From Rhizobium altiplani (GTDB taxonomy: Bacteria > Pseudomonadota > Alphaproteobacteria > Rhizobiales > Rhizobiaceae): a stretch of DNA of 64,000 nucleotides. Positions within the stretch are counted from its first letter, which is position 1; the number at the start of each line of letters is the position of its first letter. This document shows, one piece after another, positions 38,262 through 48,094 of the stretch. Below the pieces are notes generated by a model. The model was not told the origin of the DNA and ran no database searches. It was given only the letters and a program-made list of their open reading frames with translations. The translations under genes were made by a program, and so were the position numbers. Where the stretch lies: NCBI RefSeq assembly GCF_001542405.1, contig NZ_LNCD01000018.1:1-64000 (forward strand), written 5' to 3'.

Positions 38262-39236
38262 TCAGGTCCTGCTCTCAAAAAAGATGCCGGTAAAGGTTCC
38301 CGCGAGGATGAGGCCGGCACCTATGAGGCCCGTTGCGGTCAATGATTCTGTCAGGAGAAGGTGCGCGAGGACGAAACCAAAAAAGGGTTCTGTTCCCATC
38401 AGAAAGCCGACCCGTGTCGGCGTCGATTTTCTGACCGCGGCGTTTTGAATGTAGAATGCAGCGATGGTGCAGAAGAGTGAAAGGAAGGCGACAGCGCCCC
38501 AAAACTGAAAGGTGGCGTTCACAATAAGGCCGTGGATTCCGGATTGAGCGACGGCCAAAACGCAAGTGAGTGTTGCCACCGCCGATCCCTGGATGGCCGT
38601 CAGTGCCGCAGACGAAATCGGCCGGCCGGCCAGAAGGCGTTTGGTGGAAACAGCCATAATCGCTCGCAGAATCGCAGCCCCAACCACAAGCGCGTCACCC
38701 GGACTGAACTTGCCGATCCCGCCAGTGAGAATACCGACACCAATGCAGGATACGGCAGCACTTGCCACTATGCCCGTAGGTGGAAGTCGCCCTGATAGCC
38801 CATAGTCAATGACCGGGGTAAAAATTACACAAAGCGAAATGATCAAGGCCGTGTTCATGGCGCTTGTTGATGCGATACCGTAAGTTTCAGCAACAAAAAT
38901 CGAAAAAAGTATTGTTCCCAGTACGATGCCGCGGATGCAATCGCCCCAGGAGATCGATGCGATCTCATGCCTTGCCGCCACTGCCATAACGATCGTGGTA
39001 ATCAGGAAACGATAAAGAATGAGGATCAAAACCGGCGCGTAGAATAATGCGCCTTTCGCGACCGGATAGCTCGCGCCCCAAACGAATGCGACACCTAGTA
39101 CGGCCAGGTCGGCCAAAAAGGATGAGGTCAGCGGCCTCCTGGCACTTTCGAAAACGTTCACGTTCGAGTATTCTTTGTGCTGGCGCATCATCCATCCTAC
39201 TCTGCAGAACGAGTGCGAACAGTTTAGGCGGTCCAC
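38262..39236 (-). CDS. EamA/DMT-family transporter
   Basis: Up to 324 residues with ten membrane helices in two EamA repeats; VAFVWGASYPVAKGALFY is the first. The start may be the ATG at 39236 or one of the two at about 39194-39191, since the first 14 residues are not conserved-looking. Members export amino acids or metabolites. Only 3 bp separate it from the ligase-dioxygenase fusion gene, so it probably exports that enzyme's product. Confidence 0.85.
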   Translation of the reverse strand: MDRLNCSHSFCRVGWMMRQHKEYSNVNVFESARRPLTSSFLADLAVLGVAFVWGASYPVAKGALFYAPVLILILYRFLITTIVMAVAARHEIASISWGDCIRGIVLGTILFSIFVAETYGIASTSAMNTALIISLCVIFTPVIDYGLSGRLPPTGIVASAAVSCIGVGILTGGIGKFSPGDALVVGAAILRAIMAVSTKRLLAGRPISSAALTAIQGSAVATLTCVLAVAQSGIHGLIVNATFQFWGAVAFLSLFCTIAAFYIQNAAVRKSTPTRVGFLMGTEPFFGFVLAHLLLTESLTATGLIGAGLILAGTFTGIFFESRT

Positions 39237-39569
39237 CTAACGCCGGTATCCGCATCCGCAGATCTTGAAGTAGCGACTGCCTAAAGCTGAAGGAACTTCT
39301 GCAGGTTTGTGCCGTACGGTATTTGTGGTTCAACAGAGCAAAGACCGTGCCAATCAAGAAAACCGCTAATGGACAGCATGATCATCTTCGATAGATAGTG
39401 ACAAATATTCCGACTGCCGCGCATGCAACGGAAGGACAGGTTTCCCGCTGCAGCCCCGCCTGGCAATTCATCAGGGCCTGTCGCAAATGGAGAGTCGAAG
39501 GCAAGGCGGCGGCTTCCGGCTTGCAGAGCGGTCTGAACGATCCATTATGAGCCGAATGGCGTCATTTTC
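39237..39569. other. 333-bp stretch upstream of the EamA gene
   Basis: Holds the presumed promoter of the EamA/fusion operon. Antisense frames reaching 39357 show nothing recognisable. Confidence 0.4.
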
Positions 39570-40010
39570 AGATACGACTATACGGGCGTGCGGACGGCTG
39601 AGAAGACTGGGATAAGACGTTGCAAGCCGCCGGCAGATCGAAATCCCTGCATTGTCCGTTCTCGTTTGCGAAGTGGCACGTGAGAATTCGCAGGCGCGAT
39701 TGTTCAAGCCTTTGTGCGACGATGCGGGCATCACGTCCCGTCTTGCCGCTCCATAGCGCAGCTTTTCGGTGACGATGCGCGTCGGCACCCGTCCTTGCTT
39801 CTTCAGCAGTCGACCAGGAACTGCTTGGCAGCTTTAGTGTCGCTGCGGGCTTGAACGATCTCGTCGAGAACATAGCCCTCCTGATCAACGGCGCGCCAAA
39901 GCCAATGTTTTCGGCCACCGATGGAAACGATCTCGTCCAGATGCCAGACATCTTCAGGATTGACCAACATCTCCCGAGGCTGCTTGCCCAACTCTGTCGG
40001 GTCGAAGCGC
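39570..40010 (-). pseudogene. IS6-family transposase remnant
   Basis: In two minus-strand frames: DVWHLDEIVSIGGRKHWLWR, VDQEGYVLDEIVQARSDTKA (first catalytic Asp region) and KAAKQFLVD, then VPTRIVTEKLRYGAA and HKGLNNRA. These are core motifs of IS6/IS26 DDE transposases. The ends are missing and a frameshift lies near 39790. Confidence 0.85.
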
Positions 40011-40650
40011 CCTGCATTTTTTTCCTCAGTGTTCGCAACGAGCACCTCAAGCTAAATAGCGAGCACGAAGATCGGTGTCGTTGAACAGCCTCAATTCGTA
40101 TCTCAGAGCCACCGCCCAGTCGGTCGGCAGCGCTCTATGCCGCTGGCACGGAGCCAGCCTTCGGCCGTCTTCGCCGGTTCCCGGTAACGATCGCTTGTCC
40201 AGGGCTGCTTTTGCATCCAGATCGAGGCAGGTTCCGACCGCCTTGTTCGTTTCCGCCCTTGACATCGCCGGCCAGGCCGGTCAAGCGGCCCTTGAAGCCT
40301 TCGCCCGAGGGGGCTTTTTCGCGTTCGCTGCCTCAATTGCTTAATGGCCGGCCGCCGAGATACGCGTTCTCCCTGCGCGCCCATTTCATGACTTCGCCTT
40401 CGGTGCGCAGCACCGGGCCGGCCATTTCCAGCATCTTTGCGAGGTAATGCGGCTTTCGCATACCATGAATGCGGCTTGACGCTGGCCCGCCGGCGCCCGG
40501 GACGATATCGGGCATTGCAATGCCCGCAATTCATCCTCCGAGATATGCCACCTGACCAAATGTGCAAGATTTGCCAGAGACACGTTTCCCTCGCGTTCCA
40601 GATCCCGGCCCGCACCGACCTTGCGCGTCGACGGGGCACGTACTTAAGGA
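40011..40650. other. 640-bp degraded mobile-element-like DNA
   Basis: Minus-strand frames contain pieces such as ANLAHLVRWHISEDELRAL and EMAGPVLRTEGEVMKWARR that look like former protein sequence, but they are split among frames and I cannot name the family. It lies between an IS6 remnant and the SfnB-like gene. Confidence 0.35.
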
Positions 40651-41868
40651 TCAGAGTGAACCGTTCCTGGGCGGAATCACACCGTTCAAGTGGTAGTTTC
40701 CGACCGCGTGATATTTCCACCGCACTGGATCGTGCAATGTATGGGTGCGGGCGTTTCGCCAATGGCGGTCGAGATTTAATTCCGCTTTAACTGCCGACGT
40801 GCCGGCTAATTCAAACAGAGTGTCGGCGGCTTCGATGGCGATTTCAGTTGTCAGGACTTTCGCGGCGGCAACCGCTAGGCTGGCATCGACAACGTTCTCT
40901 TGGCTCGGGACGGTCTGCGCCACGTCAACTTTTCGACCTGCATGCTCGAGAAGGGCGGTGGCGGCTTCCAGGCGGATGGCAAGCTGGCCGCTTCGAACAA
41001 TGGTCAGTGGGTCCTGGGACGCCCGCTCGACGCCGCTGTCGATCCATGGGCGAGCTTTGTGACGAACGAAATCGACGACGTCCGCGAACGCGGCCCGTGC
41101 AATACCAAGATCAATTGCCGCTTGAATGATCTGGCCTACGGAGCCGATCGTAGACGGTCGCTCGAAACCACGATAGTGCGGCACTACCCGACTGGGATCG
41201 ACGAATACATTATCAAAGACAGTTGTACCGCTTCCGGTGGTTCGCTGGCCAAAACCGTCCCAGTCATCATAAATCGCTATGCCCTCTGCCTCCTTCGGGA
41301 CGAAGGACATAGTCAGCTGGTTTTTTTCGTTGAGCGCAAAAACAGCAATCCAGTCTGCAAAAATGACACCGGTGGAGTAATATTTTTTGCCGTTGAGGCG
41401 GTAGCCGTTTTCGTCGCGCCTGATGCGAGCGTTGTAGTGGCCAACCGTCTTAGTGCCTCGCTCAGAAAGGGCGTTTGCGAACCGGCGTCCCGCCAGAGCC
41501 TCCATAAAGAAAGTGCACTGCTGGTCCTCGTTTCCGTCGGTGCGAAGGGCCTCCAGGATGTAAAAATGATTTTGTGGAATCTGGCCAATCGAGCTGTCAG
41601 CCTCAGACAGAATGGCCGTTACCTCGGCTAAGACGGCATTGGAAACCTGAAGCCCCCCAAACTCCCGCGGCACTGTGATTGCCAAAAGCCCCGAATTTGA
41701 AAGCCGGTCCAGCTCTTTAAAAGGCAAGCAGCGGCTGCTATCGCGTTCTGAGGCGGTCCCGGCGAAATCGGCCGCTAAATTGCGAGCTATCTTCAACGCC
41801 TCGGCCTCGGATCGTATCCGGCTTGCTCTGGGCCTGGCCGAAGCTTCGGATGCGTATGAAGTCTCCAT
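40651..41868 (-). CDS. SfnB-like acyl-CoA dehydrogenase-fold flavin oxidoreductase
   Basis: 405 residues. LLAITVPREFGGLQVSNAVL at the N-terminus, NGKKYYSTGVIFADWIAVFA in the middle and the C-terminal RHWRNARTHTLHDPVRWKYH, GNYHLNGVIPP are features of the SfnB/DszC branch, reduced-flavin-dependent monooxygenases and sulfur-acquisition proteins. It could oxygenate a sulfone or an N-containing metabolite. It lies upstream of the exporter/fusion gene on the same strand, separated only by mobile-element debris, so it may once have been in the same pathway. The gene is intact. Confidence 0.85.
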   Translation of the reverse strand: METSYASEASARPRASRIRSEAEALKIARNLAADFAGTASERDSSRCLPFKELDRLSNSGLLAITVPREFGGLQVSNAVLAEVTAILSEADSSIGQIPQNHFYILEALRTDGNEDQQCTFFMEALAGRRFANALSERGTKTVGHYNARIRRDENGYRLNGKKYYSTGVIFADWIAVFALNEKNQLTMSFVPKEAEGIAIYDDWDGFGQRTTGSGTTVFDNVFVDPSRVVPHYRGFERPSTIGSVGQIIQAAIDLGIARAAFADVVDFVRHKARPWIDSGVERASQDPLTIVRSGQLAIRLEAATALLEHAGRKVDVAQTVPSQENVVDASLAVAAAKVLTTEIAIEAADTLFELAGTSAVKAELNLDRHWRNARTHTLHDPVRWKYHAVGNYHLNGVIPPRNGSL

Positions 41869-41889
41869 TGGTGTCTCCGTTTTTGCGCC

Positions 41890-42673
41890 GCTTCTTACAG
41901 GAGCTTTTGCGGTCAGAATGAGTTCGTAACGTTCGCCCGCAGGTAGGTGTTGCTGTCGGGATTGGAAAAACAGCTAGAAGCAGGGCGCGTAATACTGCGG
42001 ATCGGTATAGGTATTCCCGGGTAAGCGAGGCGGAGTTCAGTCTTTGTAAGATCATAGTGGACATCTATTTGCTGGGCGAGCTTGGGCGCTATCCTTCTAG
42101 CTTCGTTGAGCGATGGCTGGCTGGGCAGTCCCTCGAACACGCGATCTAAGTCACCCCTCAGGGTCGTTGCGTCAATGGCCCCGGTTACGGCGATTTTGAG
42201 TTTCGCACGTGCGAAATCCGCTGGTAAATTGCCCTTAAATCAGCAGCCGTAATTGCGGCCAGGCTCTGCTCCGTGCCCTCTCCGACCTGTAAAAGAGGGA
42301 CTACCGTCTGGTAGAAGGCGGTGTAGTCAAATGAGGTGAAGGCGTTTTCCTCGCCCCCGGTTTCGGCGACCGCCTTGTCGAACTCCTCGGCCTTGTGCGT
42401 CTTTGTGCCCTTGAACATTAGATGCTCCAGAAAGTGAGCGATGCCGGACTTTACCGAAGGGCCGTCCGCCGCTCCCGCTCTATACCAGACCATCTGGGTG
42501 ACGATCGGGATCCTGTGATCAGGGATGACGACTACCTCAATACCGTTCTGAAGAACAAAATCGGACATCGCGGAGTCTTGTATCCTGTCCTTAAAGGCCA
42601 TTGCGTCCCAGACCAGCAACAGAGCCAGGCTAGTCCCAAGCGCTATCATGATGGAGCTTGTTTTCTGTTTCAT
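41890..42673 (-). pseudogene. second M16 metallopeptidase, internally deleted and frameshifted
   Basis: From ATG 42673 there is a signal peptide (residues 1-26) and an intact zinc motif HFLEH (His80, Glu83, His84; LMFKGTKTHKAEEFD). After SFDYTAFYQTVVP the family sequence jumps to QSLAAITAADLRAIYQ, so about 100 residues are missing, including the third zinc ligand region. The frame then shifts near 42200 and continues AKLKIAVTGAIDATTLRGD, VFEGLPSQPSLNEA and KTELRLAYPGIPIP before decaying. It is a dead paralogue of the M16 class seen at 33060, though of the smaller single-domain type. Confidence 0.8.
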
Positions 42674-43392
42674 AAAATGCCTGACCCTACCGATGGGATT
42701 GTCCTCTGTTAGCTCTCTAAAGTGGCCTCTTAGCGCTTGAAAGAACGGCGATATAAAACGACGTCATGTGTGCGGGCCGGTTGGGTAGAGCCTTTTCAGG
42801 TGGCCGACCCCTCGCTTCGTCTCCGTTTTATCCCAGCTGAAGGGGCGCTTGCGATGGTCTTCCTCTACCTTGCGCGTGCCTCCCCACGGCGCCGCGCATC
42901 AATTCCGCCCGTGGCTCTGCAGTAGTATCCCGCGTAGCTATTTTGCGCGTCGGTGCTCTCGATTTTGCATGAAAGAAGCAACTCTTGGGCCAAGAGAGCT
43001 TGTTCCCTCGTTTGAGCTCTTTGACTTGGTTAGAAGGCAACAGTACTGCAGCGGTCAGATCCCGTTTGTCCGGACCGCGACATTCCCGACAGAGTGTGTG
43101 GGGCTGGCCCGAACTTCGCGCCTCGTGGCAAAAGAGCTTTTGTTGGTGTTGTAAGCGACCACACCACACGAAGACGATTTATCCTCGGCAACTCCCGAAG
43201 CGTTCCGAAGCGAACAAGCCACCTTCGGTGTAGGAAAGCATGACAGGGGCACCGCAGGTAAGGCGTCCTACGTCTACATGGCGCCCGTAACAGGCAAAGA
43301 TGTACGCATTGCCTCGTCGAAACTGTTCCCGAATATTCAACCGTTGCCTCACATAAATTGCTCCCTACCGAGGGGTATGAACAGGGGCGACT
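42674..43392. other. 719-bp stretch without a supported gene
   Basis: Frames of up to 173 codons are Arg/Pro-rich shadows with no recognisable domain. Probably decayed DNA. Confidence 0.4.
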
Positions 43393-43575
43393 ATGGGACA
43401 GCTGAGCATGGCGACGAGGAAAGAACTGACGGCGGCGGTTTCGGAGCGCTATCGTGCTTCGACGCGAACGGAGAAGGCGAGAATTCTGGATGAATTCGTC
43501 GTCATCACGGGCTTTCACCGCAAGCACGCGATGCGGCTGCTGCGGCGCCACAGCGGCGGAGTCAGAGGGCCGACG
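43393..43575 (+). pseudogene. integrase-type transposase, N-terminal fragment
   Basis: MGQLSMATRKELTAAVSERY, EKARILDEFVVITGFHRKHA and MRLLRRHS are the start of a widespread proteobacterial transposase with an integrase catalytic core. The sequence ends abruptly where group II intron sequence begins. Confidence 0.75.
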
Positions 43576-43750
43576 TCACGTGGAAACGGATCGAGCAGTT
43601 AGCCACCGACTACCTACCCAAGCCTTGCATCCTTGATCCATGGCCAAATGTACGCTTCGCCGTCAATCACCCGAGGTAAGAGCCACGTGCGGGAAACCCG
43701 CCCGCGTGGATCTGTGCGGGGGGCGCTCAGTAATAGGCGTCCCTACCGCG
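43576..43750 (+). mobile_element. group II intron 3' end (maturase tail, domains V-VI)
   Basis: Text WKRIEQLATDYLPKPCILDP followed by WPNVRFAVNHPR resembles the C-terminal tail of a bacterial group II intron maturase. It is followed at 43680-43713 by a domain V-like hairpin: 5' GAGCCACG with the AGC triad, upper stem GCGG, GAAA-type loop, and 3' CGTGGATC, with a single G-A mismatch where the usual G-U lies. GTGCGGGGGG and a domain VI-like end follow. The 5' part is missing, so it is a truncated copy. Confidence 0.65.
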
Positions 43751-43809
43751 ATATCACGTATTGCCGCACGTAACGATGCTCCCCGAGGTTTGAACGTTGC
43801 CTCATCCAC

Positions 43810-44062
43810 TTTGCTCCCGACTTGGAGCAAAGGTCGGGCACGAAGATGGCAGGGGTTTCGCAGCGCCCGGCCTCCTTCGCGAGCTCCTGGAAATGCAGCT
43901 TATTAGGCGCCGTGCCGCCGCGAAAACGCAGCTCGGCGGACAGGAGATCGTCATCGAAGATATCGATGAGTGCGCGGCAGATGATGAGATCCTGCTCGAC
44001 CTGACGCTGATCCGCCCATGGAACGATGCTCCCCACGCAACAATGTTCTGAGCGGGGATCAT
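43810..44062 (-). pseudogene. AbiEii/AbiGii-type nucleotidyltransferase toxin, truncated
   Basis: The start reads MIPAQNIVAWGASFHG, then in a shifted frame WADQRQVEQDLIICRALIDI, FDDDLLSAELRFRGGTAPNK and LHFQEL. This is the N-terminal part of AbiEii-type nucleotidyltransferase toxins (GGTxxxK motif), but the catalytic DxD region and the rest are lost. It lies in the normal position after an AbiEi-like antitoxin remnant. Confidence 0.75.
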
Positions 44063-44185
44063 TCGTCGATCTCCGGCGAGCGGCGCACAATCACGTGCCA
44101 GCGATCGTCGCGCTCCTTCGGCGCCGGTGTGAATCCGGGGCGCGCGTCTCGTGTCGGTCGAGCTCCGTCTATGGCGCCGCGCCCG

Positions 44186-44465
44186 TCAGCGTAGGAGGTC
44201 AAGCGCCGTGAGGGCCGGAGATGATATTTTCATTCTGCCAGTATCCGTTTTGCGGTCCTCGATGCCCGCCTCCACTGCTGCAATGTCTTTGCGGTAGTAG
44301 AAGACGATCAGATTACGGCCTGCCTTGATCTTCGACATGCGTTTGGGCGTGACGATCTGGAATTCCATAACGGCCTGATGCGTGGCGTCCTGGTACATCG
44401 ACGCGCTGATGCACCACGAACAGCAGCCCTACTATGTCGGCTTGCTGAAGGCGGAGCCGGCTGGC
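44186..44465 (-). pseudogene. AbiEi-family antitoxin, split by a local inversion
   Basis: The minus strand from 44398 reads DATHQAVMEFQIVTPKRM, KIKAGRNLIVFYYRKD and SSPALTALDLLR, the C-terminal half of AbiEi antitoxins. The preceding part of the same protein, SWYIDALMHHEQQPYYVGLL, is found on the plus strand at about 44388-44450, directly beside it. The two halves face each other, so a small inversion with a breakpoint near 44385-44400 broke the gene. The DNA-binding N-terminus is gone. Confidence 0.65.
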
Positions 44466-44593
44466 CGACGACCGCGTCATCGGGGCGATCATGAAAGGTG
44501 ACAAGATCATGGTGATTGGACGGTAACCGGGAAGGCGAACGGCGCCCTGATACTCAGCCAAATGACCTGATATCGGGACACGTCACGGAGATT

Positions 44594-47500
44594 CTACTCG
44601 GCTGCGACCGCAGTCAGCTTTCCAGCGGTGGCGATCGCCTCCAGATCGTGCAATCGGACACCGGGACAAACTGAGCGCGCGATCTCGATGAGATGCCTAT
44701 GGTGCGTCAGATAGACAACCTGTCCGCGCTGCGCCATCTCGGCGAACAGCCGGAAGGTCTCTTCAGCACGGAAATCGTCGAAGGACTCCATTATGTCGTC
44801 GGCCACGAATGGAACAGGCGGACGGCTTCCCAGAAACTCGTGGTAGCCTGCAACGCGGAGCGCCAAGTACAACTGGAAGCGAGCCCCCTTGGAGAGTTCG
44901 TTTGCGGCATTCGATCCACCGCTGGAGGAGACTGCGATCAGCACCTCGCCGTCCTGGCCGGGCTGCGCGGCGACGCCGCTGTAGGCGCCGCGACTGATCA
45001 TGTTGAACGCTGCCGACGCGCGCGCCATCATGCCGCTGCGATGCCTTTCCCTGTACAGGCGAAGGGCTTGCTCGGCGGCAGCGACGCCGGCTCGCAGTTC
45101 CATGTACCGGCGCGCGGATTCCTCGATGTCGAGAAGAATGGTCCGGCGTTTCTCTTCAAGCTGCGCGACCCGCGCGTCGCCGCCGATCGCGTCCAGCGCG
45201 TCCTGGACTTTCGACCTCTGATGAAAGACTTCGCTGCATCGCTGATCCTGACCCGTAAGCACGGGCGTCAGGCGGGCAAGTTCACCTTCCAGGTCTTGCT
45301 TGTCCACTGAGGCGACAAGCTGCCGTAAAGCAGACATGTCCGCAACACCGCTGATTTGCAGCAATTCCTGCTCGAGACCGGAAATCGACCGCGAAAGCTC
45401 CTGACGCCGTTCGGCGATTTCCATTTGCGCCTCGACTTCGCCGAGTGTCGTCACGCCAAAAAAGGCAAACATTTCCAAAAGCCGTGCGTCGAGCACTTCC
45501 GTCGCGGCCTTTAGATCCGATTCTTCCTTGCGAGCGTCTTCAAGCTCCCCGCCCAGTTCTTCCCGACGTTCCTGGTTCAGGCCGGCGAGTCTGACGCGCT
45601 CGAATATGCGGTGCGCGAGTTCGCGTGGAGATCCCTCCGTCGGAATGCCAAGCTTCTCGCACAAGTCCAAGGCCCTCGCCTCGAACAGCGCCCTGTCCTT
45701 CTCCATCTTCTGGACCCGGTCGATCAGGCCGTCCCTGCTCTCGATCGCAGATGCCAGCTTTTCTAACGTGGAGAGAATTTCGCTCATCGCACCGGTGCCT
45801 GGGATCACGTCGAGTTCGCCCAGCCAGGAACTCTCGCAGATGAGCTTCCATTCCGACTGCCACGCCTCGGCTGCGAAAGACGCATCGGCAAGCGCCTGCT
45901 CGCGATCGACGCACTCGGCTTGCAATCGCCGCATCTGCGTCGCCTGACTGAAGGCCGAATTGAAATCGTTCACGGCGTCTTCTGCGGCCGCGACGAGCGC
46001 TGCTATGTCGGCGTCAGGATGGTATCCCACGTTCGCCGCGTCCATTGCCTCGATCAGTAGCCGTCTTGACCGACCGACACGATCGCGGACGTCGGCGATT
46101 TCCCGGTCGACATCGGCCAGTTCGTCCCTCGCCTTGAGAACGTCCTCTCTCTTTCGCAGCCAGTCCTCGAGCTCAAACGGGTCCGCCTCCAAACTGGATC
46201 CCGCGACAAGCGGGTCCAGCCTCGCAGTAATCTCGGACCGGATTTCTTCTTGCCGGTCCAGTGCCTCCCGTTGCGCGTGGCGCGCGGTCTCCACGTCCGT
46301 GCGAACCGCGGCATTGCGCTGAAGGAGCTGGTTGAGCTTGCCGATTTCCGAGAAGTGAAGGAGCCGCTGGGACACAAGGTGGTCGTCCGACTTCATCGCT
46401 TCTTCGAAGGCGTCGGCCGTCGCGTCGTCCATCGTCTTGCGGTGGGTGGCCCATGCTTCATCACGCAAAGCTCGACTGTCGGTGGAGTGCATCTCGTCGA
46501 TCGCACTAACCAGACTGCGCACAGCATCTATCTCGGCGTCCAGTCTGCGGCCTTCCGGTTCAAGACGGTCAAGATCGGCGCGGGCCCTCCGGGCCTGCTC
46601 CGTCGCTAGCTTGAACGACGTCTTCCACTGCTCAAGCTTAACCGACGAGGGACATGCCATCGAAGACAGGTCTCCGATGGATCCGCGCCACGGCAGGAGG
46701 CGCGACAGCGTTTCGGCCAAGGCGACCGAAGCGGCGTCGCGACGCCGCGACAACGATCGAAGTGCGACCTCCTCGTCAGACCGCGGTATGGTCTTCACGG
46801 TGGCGGCCAGTTGTTCGTACGTCTTGACCTTATCGGGCGATAGGTCGGTGGTGGAGTTGCTGGCGCTTAGAACAGCTATCGCTCGCTCTACCTTCGCACA
46901 CTCGTCCTTTGCGCTGGTCAGGCGGGCGTCGACGCCCGACTTGCCTTCCATCAACGCCCGAAGTGTACCAACCGTCGGCGCATCGAGGATAAGGCGAACG
47001 GGGGAAGCATCGCCCGGCCGCCCCAACTGAACCAGTATGCTCTCGATTGAAAGCTCGGCAGCTCTGGCAGAGAGCTTGGGAATGTCATTCTCGGCGGTAA
47101 TGTACCGCGGCTGAAGATCCGACAGTTCGGCCACGCGTGCCGAAAGCTCCAATGCCACCGGGTCTGGAGCCAGTTTCTCCGCCTCACGCTCGATCTCTGC
47201 GATCGAGCGGGCGATCTGCTCAAGCTTCACACGGTATTCGATTTCGCTGCTTCGAAGTCCGGGGAGCTCGCCGCACCAGGATGACGGCGGCACCGGGACC
47301 TCTTCCGTCTGGGAGAACTCTCCCTTCAAGGTCGAGAGCCTGGCCATAGGAGAAAGCGCAGCGAGTATCCGCCTTACATCGTCCATCCGCCTCTGGGTCG
47401 CTGCTCGCTGCTCCAACGCGTCTTCATGAAGCCGCGAGAGATGCGCGCGCTCGGACGACAAGCGCTGAAAATCACTTACCCGAAGGTCGAGCGCTGCGCG

Positions 47501-48094
47501 CTGCTCCTTAAGGGTGGTCAACTCTGTCTTGAAGTCGGCGAGCGCGCCGCTGCGGGCGCGGTAGCGGTAGAAGACGTCTGCCTCTCCGCGGATAGACGAC
47601 AATTGCCGGCTCAGGTCCGAAAGGCCGGCGCTAGCGGAGAACAGCAGCTCGCCGAGGTCCCCCTTGCTGGCCAGGATTCCCTCCCCGCCCTTTTCCAACG
47701 TCTTTTCGTCAAGCGAGAACATCGTTGTGAAGGCGTCGCGGTCGATGCCGCCAAGATCGGTTCTGATCAGGGCGTCGGGCAGCGAACGGCCATCGGAATC
47801 GAGCAGACTGTTCTGCGGCCGCTTGATCCGGACGAACTCGCGACTTTCTCCCGCAATTTCGATGTTGGCGCCGATCCTCATGGTTGGATAAGGATGCAGG
47901 AATCCGTACTTGCTTGACGTACCGATCCCGAAAATCAGGTCCAGGATGGCGTCGAACGTGGTCGACTTGCCGGCTTCGTTTGGCCCGTAGATGACATGAA
48001 GGTCCGGCGTCCCTCGACCCGGCTCCCCGAAATCGATGACGCTGTCCGTAAACTTGCCGTAGCGAGTAAGGTCGAGACGGTTGATCCGCATCAA
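44594..48094 (-). CDS. YhaN-like AAA/SbcC-type ATPase
   Basis: 1166 residues. Walker A GPNEAGKST (37-45) is followed by long coiled coils, and a C-terminal ATPase half has SKGARFQLYLALRVAGYHEF (signature region) and PFVADDIMESFDDFRAEE (Walker B). This is the Rad50/SbcC-like architecture of YhaN proteins. Its start overlaps the exonuclease stop as ATGA (48091-48094). The pair likely forms a nuclease-ATPase complex that processes DNA ends or hairpins. It is intact; whether it serves repair or phage/plasmid defence is not clear from sequence. Confidence 0.9.
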   Translation of the reverse strand: MMRINRLDLTRYGKFTDSVIDFGEPGRGTPDLHVIYGPNEAGKSTTFDAILDLIFGIGTSSKYGFLHPYPTMRIGANIEIAGESREFVRIKRPQNSLLDSDGRSLPDALIRTDLGGIDRDAFTTMFSLDEKTLEKGGEGILASKGDLGELLFSASAGLSDLSRQLSSIRGEADVFYRYRARSGALADFKTELTTLKEQRAALDLRVSDFQRLSSERAHLSRLHEDALEQRAATQRRMDDVRRILAALSPMARLSTLKGEFSQTEEVPVPPSSWCGELPGLRSSEIEYRVKLEQIARSIAEIEREAEKLAPDPVALELSARVAELSDLQPRYITAENDIPKLSARAAELSIESILVQLGRPGDASPVRLILDAPTVGTLRALMEGKSGVDARLTSAKDECAKVERAIAVLSASNSTTDLSPDKVKTYEQLAATVKTIPRSDEEVALRSLSRRRDAASVALAETLSRLLPWRGSIGDLSSMACPSSVKLEQWKTSFKLATEQARRARADLDRLEPEGRRLDAEIDAVRSLVSAIDEMHSTDSRALRDEAWATHRKTMDDATADAFEEAMKSDDHLVSQRLLHFSEIGKLNQLLQRNAAVRTDVETARHAQREALDRQEEIRSEITARLDPLVAGSSLEADPFELEDWLRKREDVLKARDELADVDREIADVRDRVGRSRRLLIEAMDAANVGYHPDADIAALVAAAEDAVNDFNSAFSQATQMRRLQAECVDREQALADASFAAEAWQSEWKLICESSWLGELDVIPGTGAMSEILSTLEKLASAIESRDGLIDRVQKMEKDRALFEARALDLCEKLGIPTEGSPRELAHRIFERVRLAGLNQERREELGGELEDARKEESDLKAATEVLDARLLEMFAFFGVTTLGEVEAQMEIAERRQELSRSISGLEQELLQISGVADMSALRQLVASVDKQDLEGELARLTPVLTGQDQRCSEVFHQRSKVQDALDAIGGDARVAQLEEKRRTILLDIEESARRYMELRAGVAAAEQALRLYRERHRSGMMARASAAFNMISRGAYSGVAAQPGQDGEVLIAVSSSGGSNAANELSKGARFQLYLALRVAGYHEFLGSRPPVPFVADDIMESFDDFRAEETFRLFAEMAQRGQVVYLTHHRHLIEIARSVCPGVRLHDLEAIATAGKLTAVAAE

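Noticed and set aside
40722..40737. CGCAC-N6-GTGCA resembling the DeoR operator
   Set aside because: It is inside the SfnB-like coding region, unpaired, and no promoter is nearby; probably chance.
42674..43392. 173-codon minus-strand frame and other Arg/Pro-rich frames
   Set aside because: No domain, no ribosome site, and they run across the integrase fragment on the other strand.
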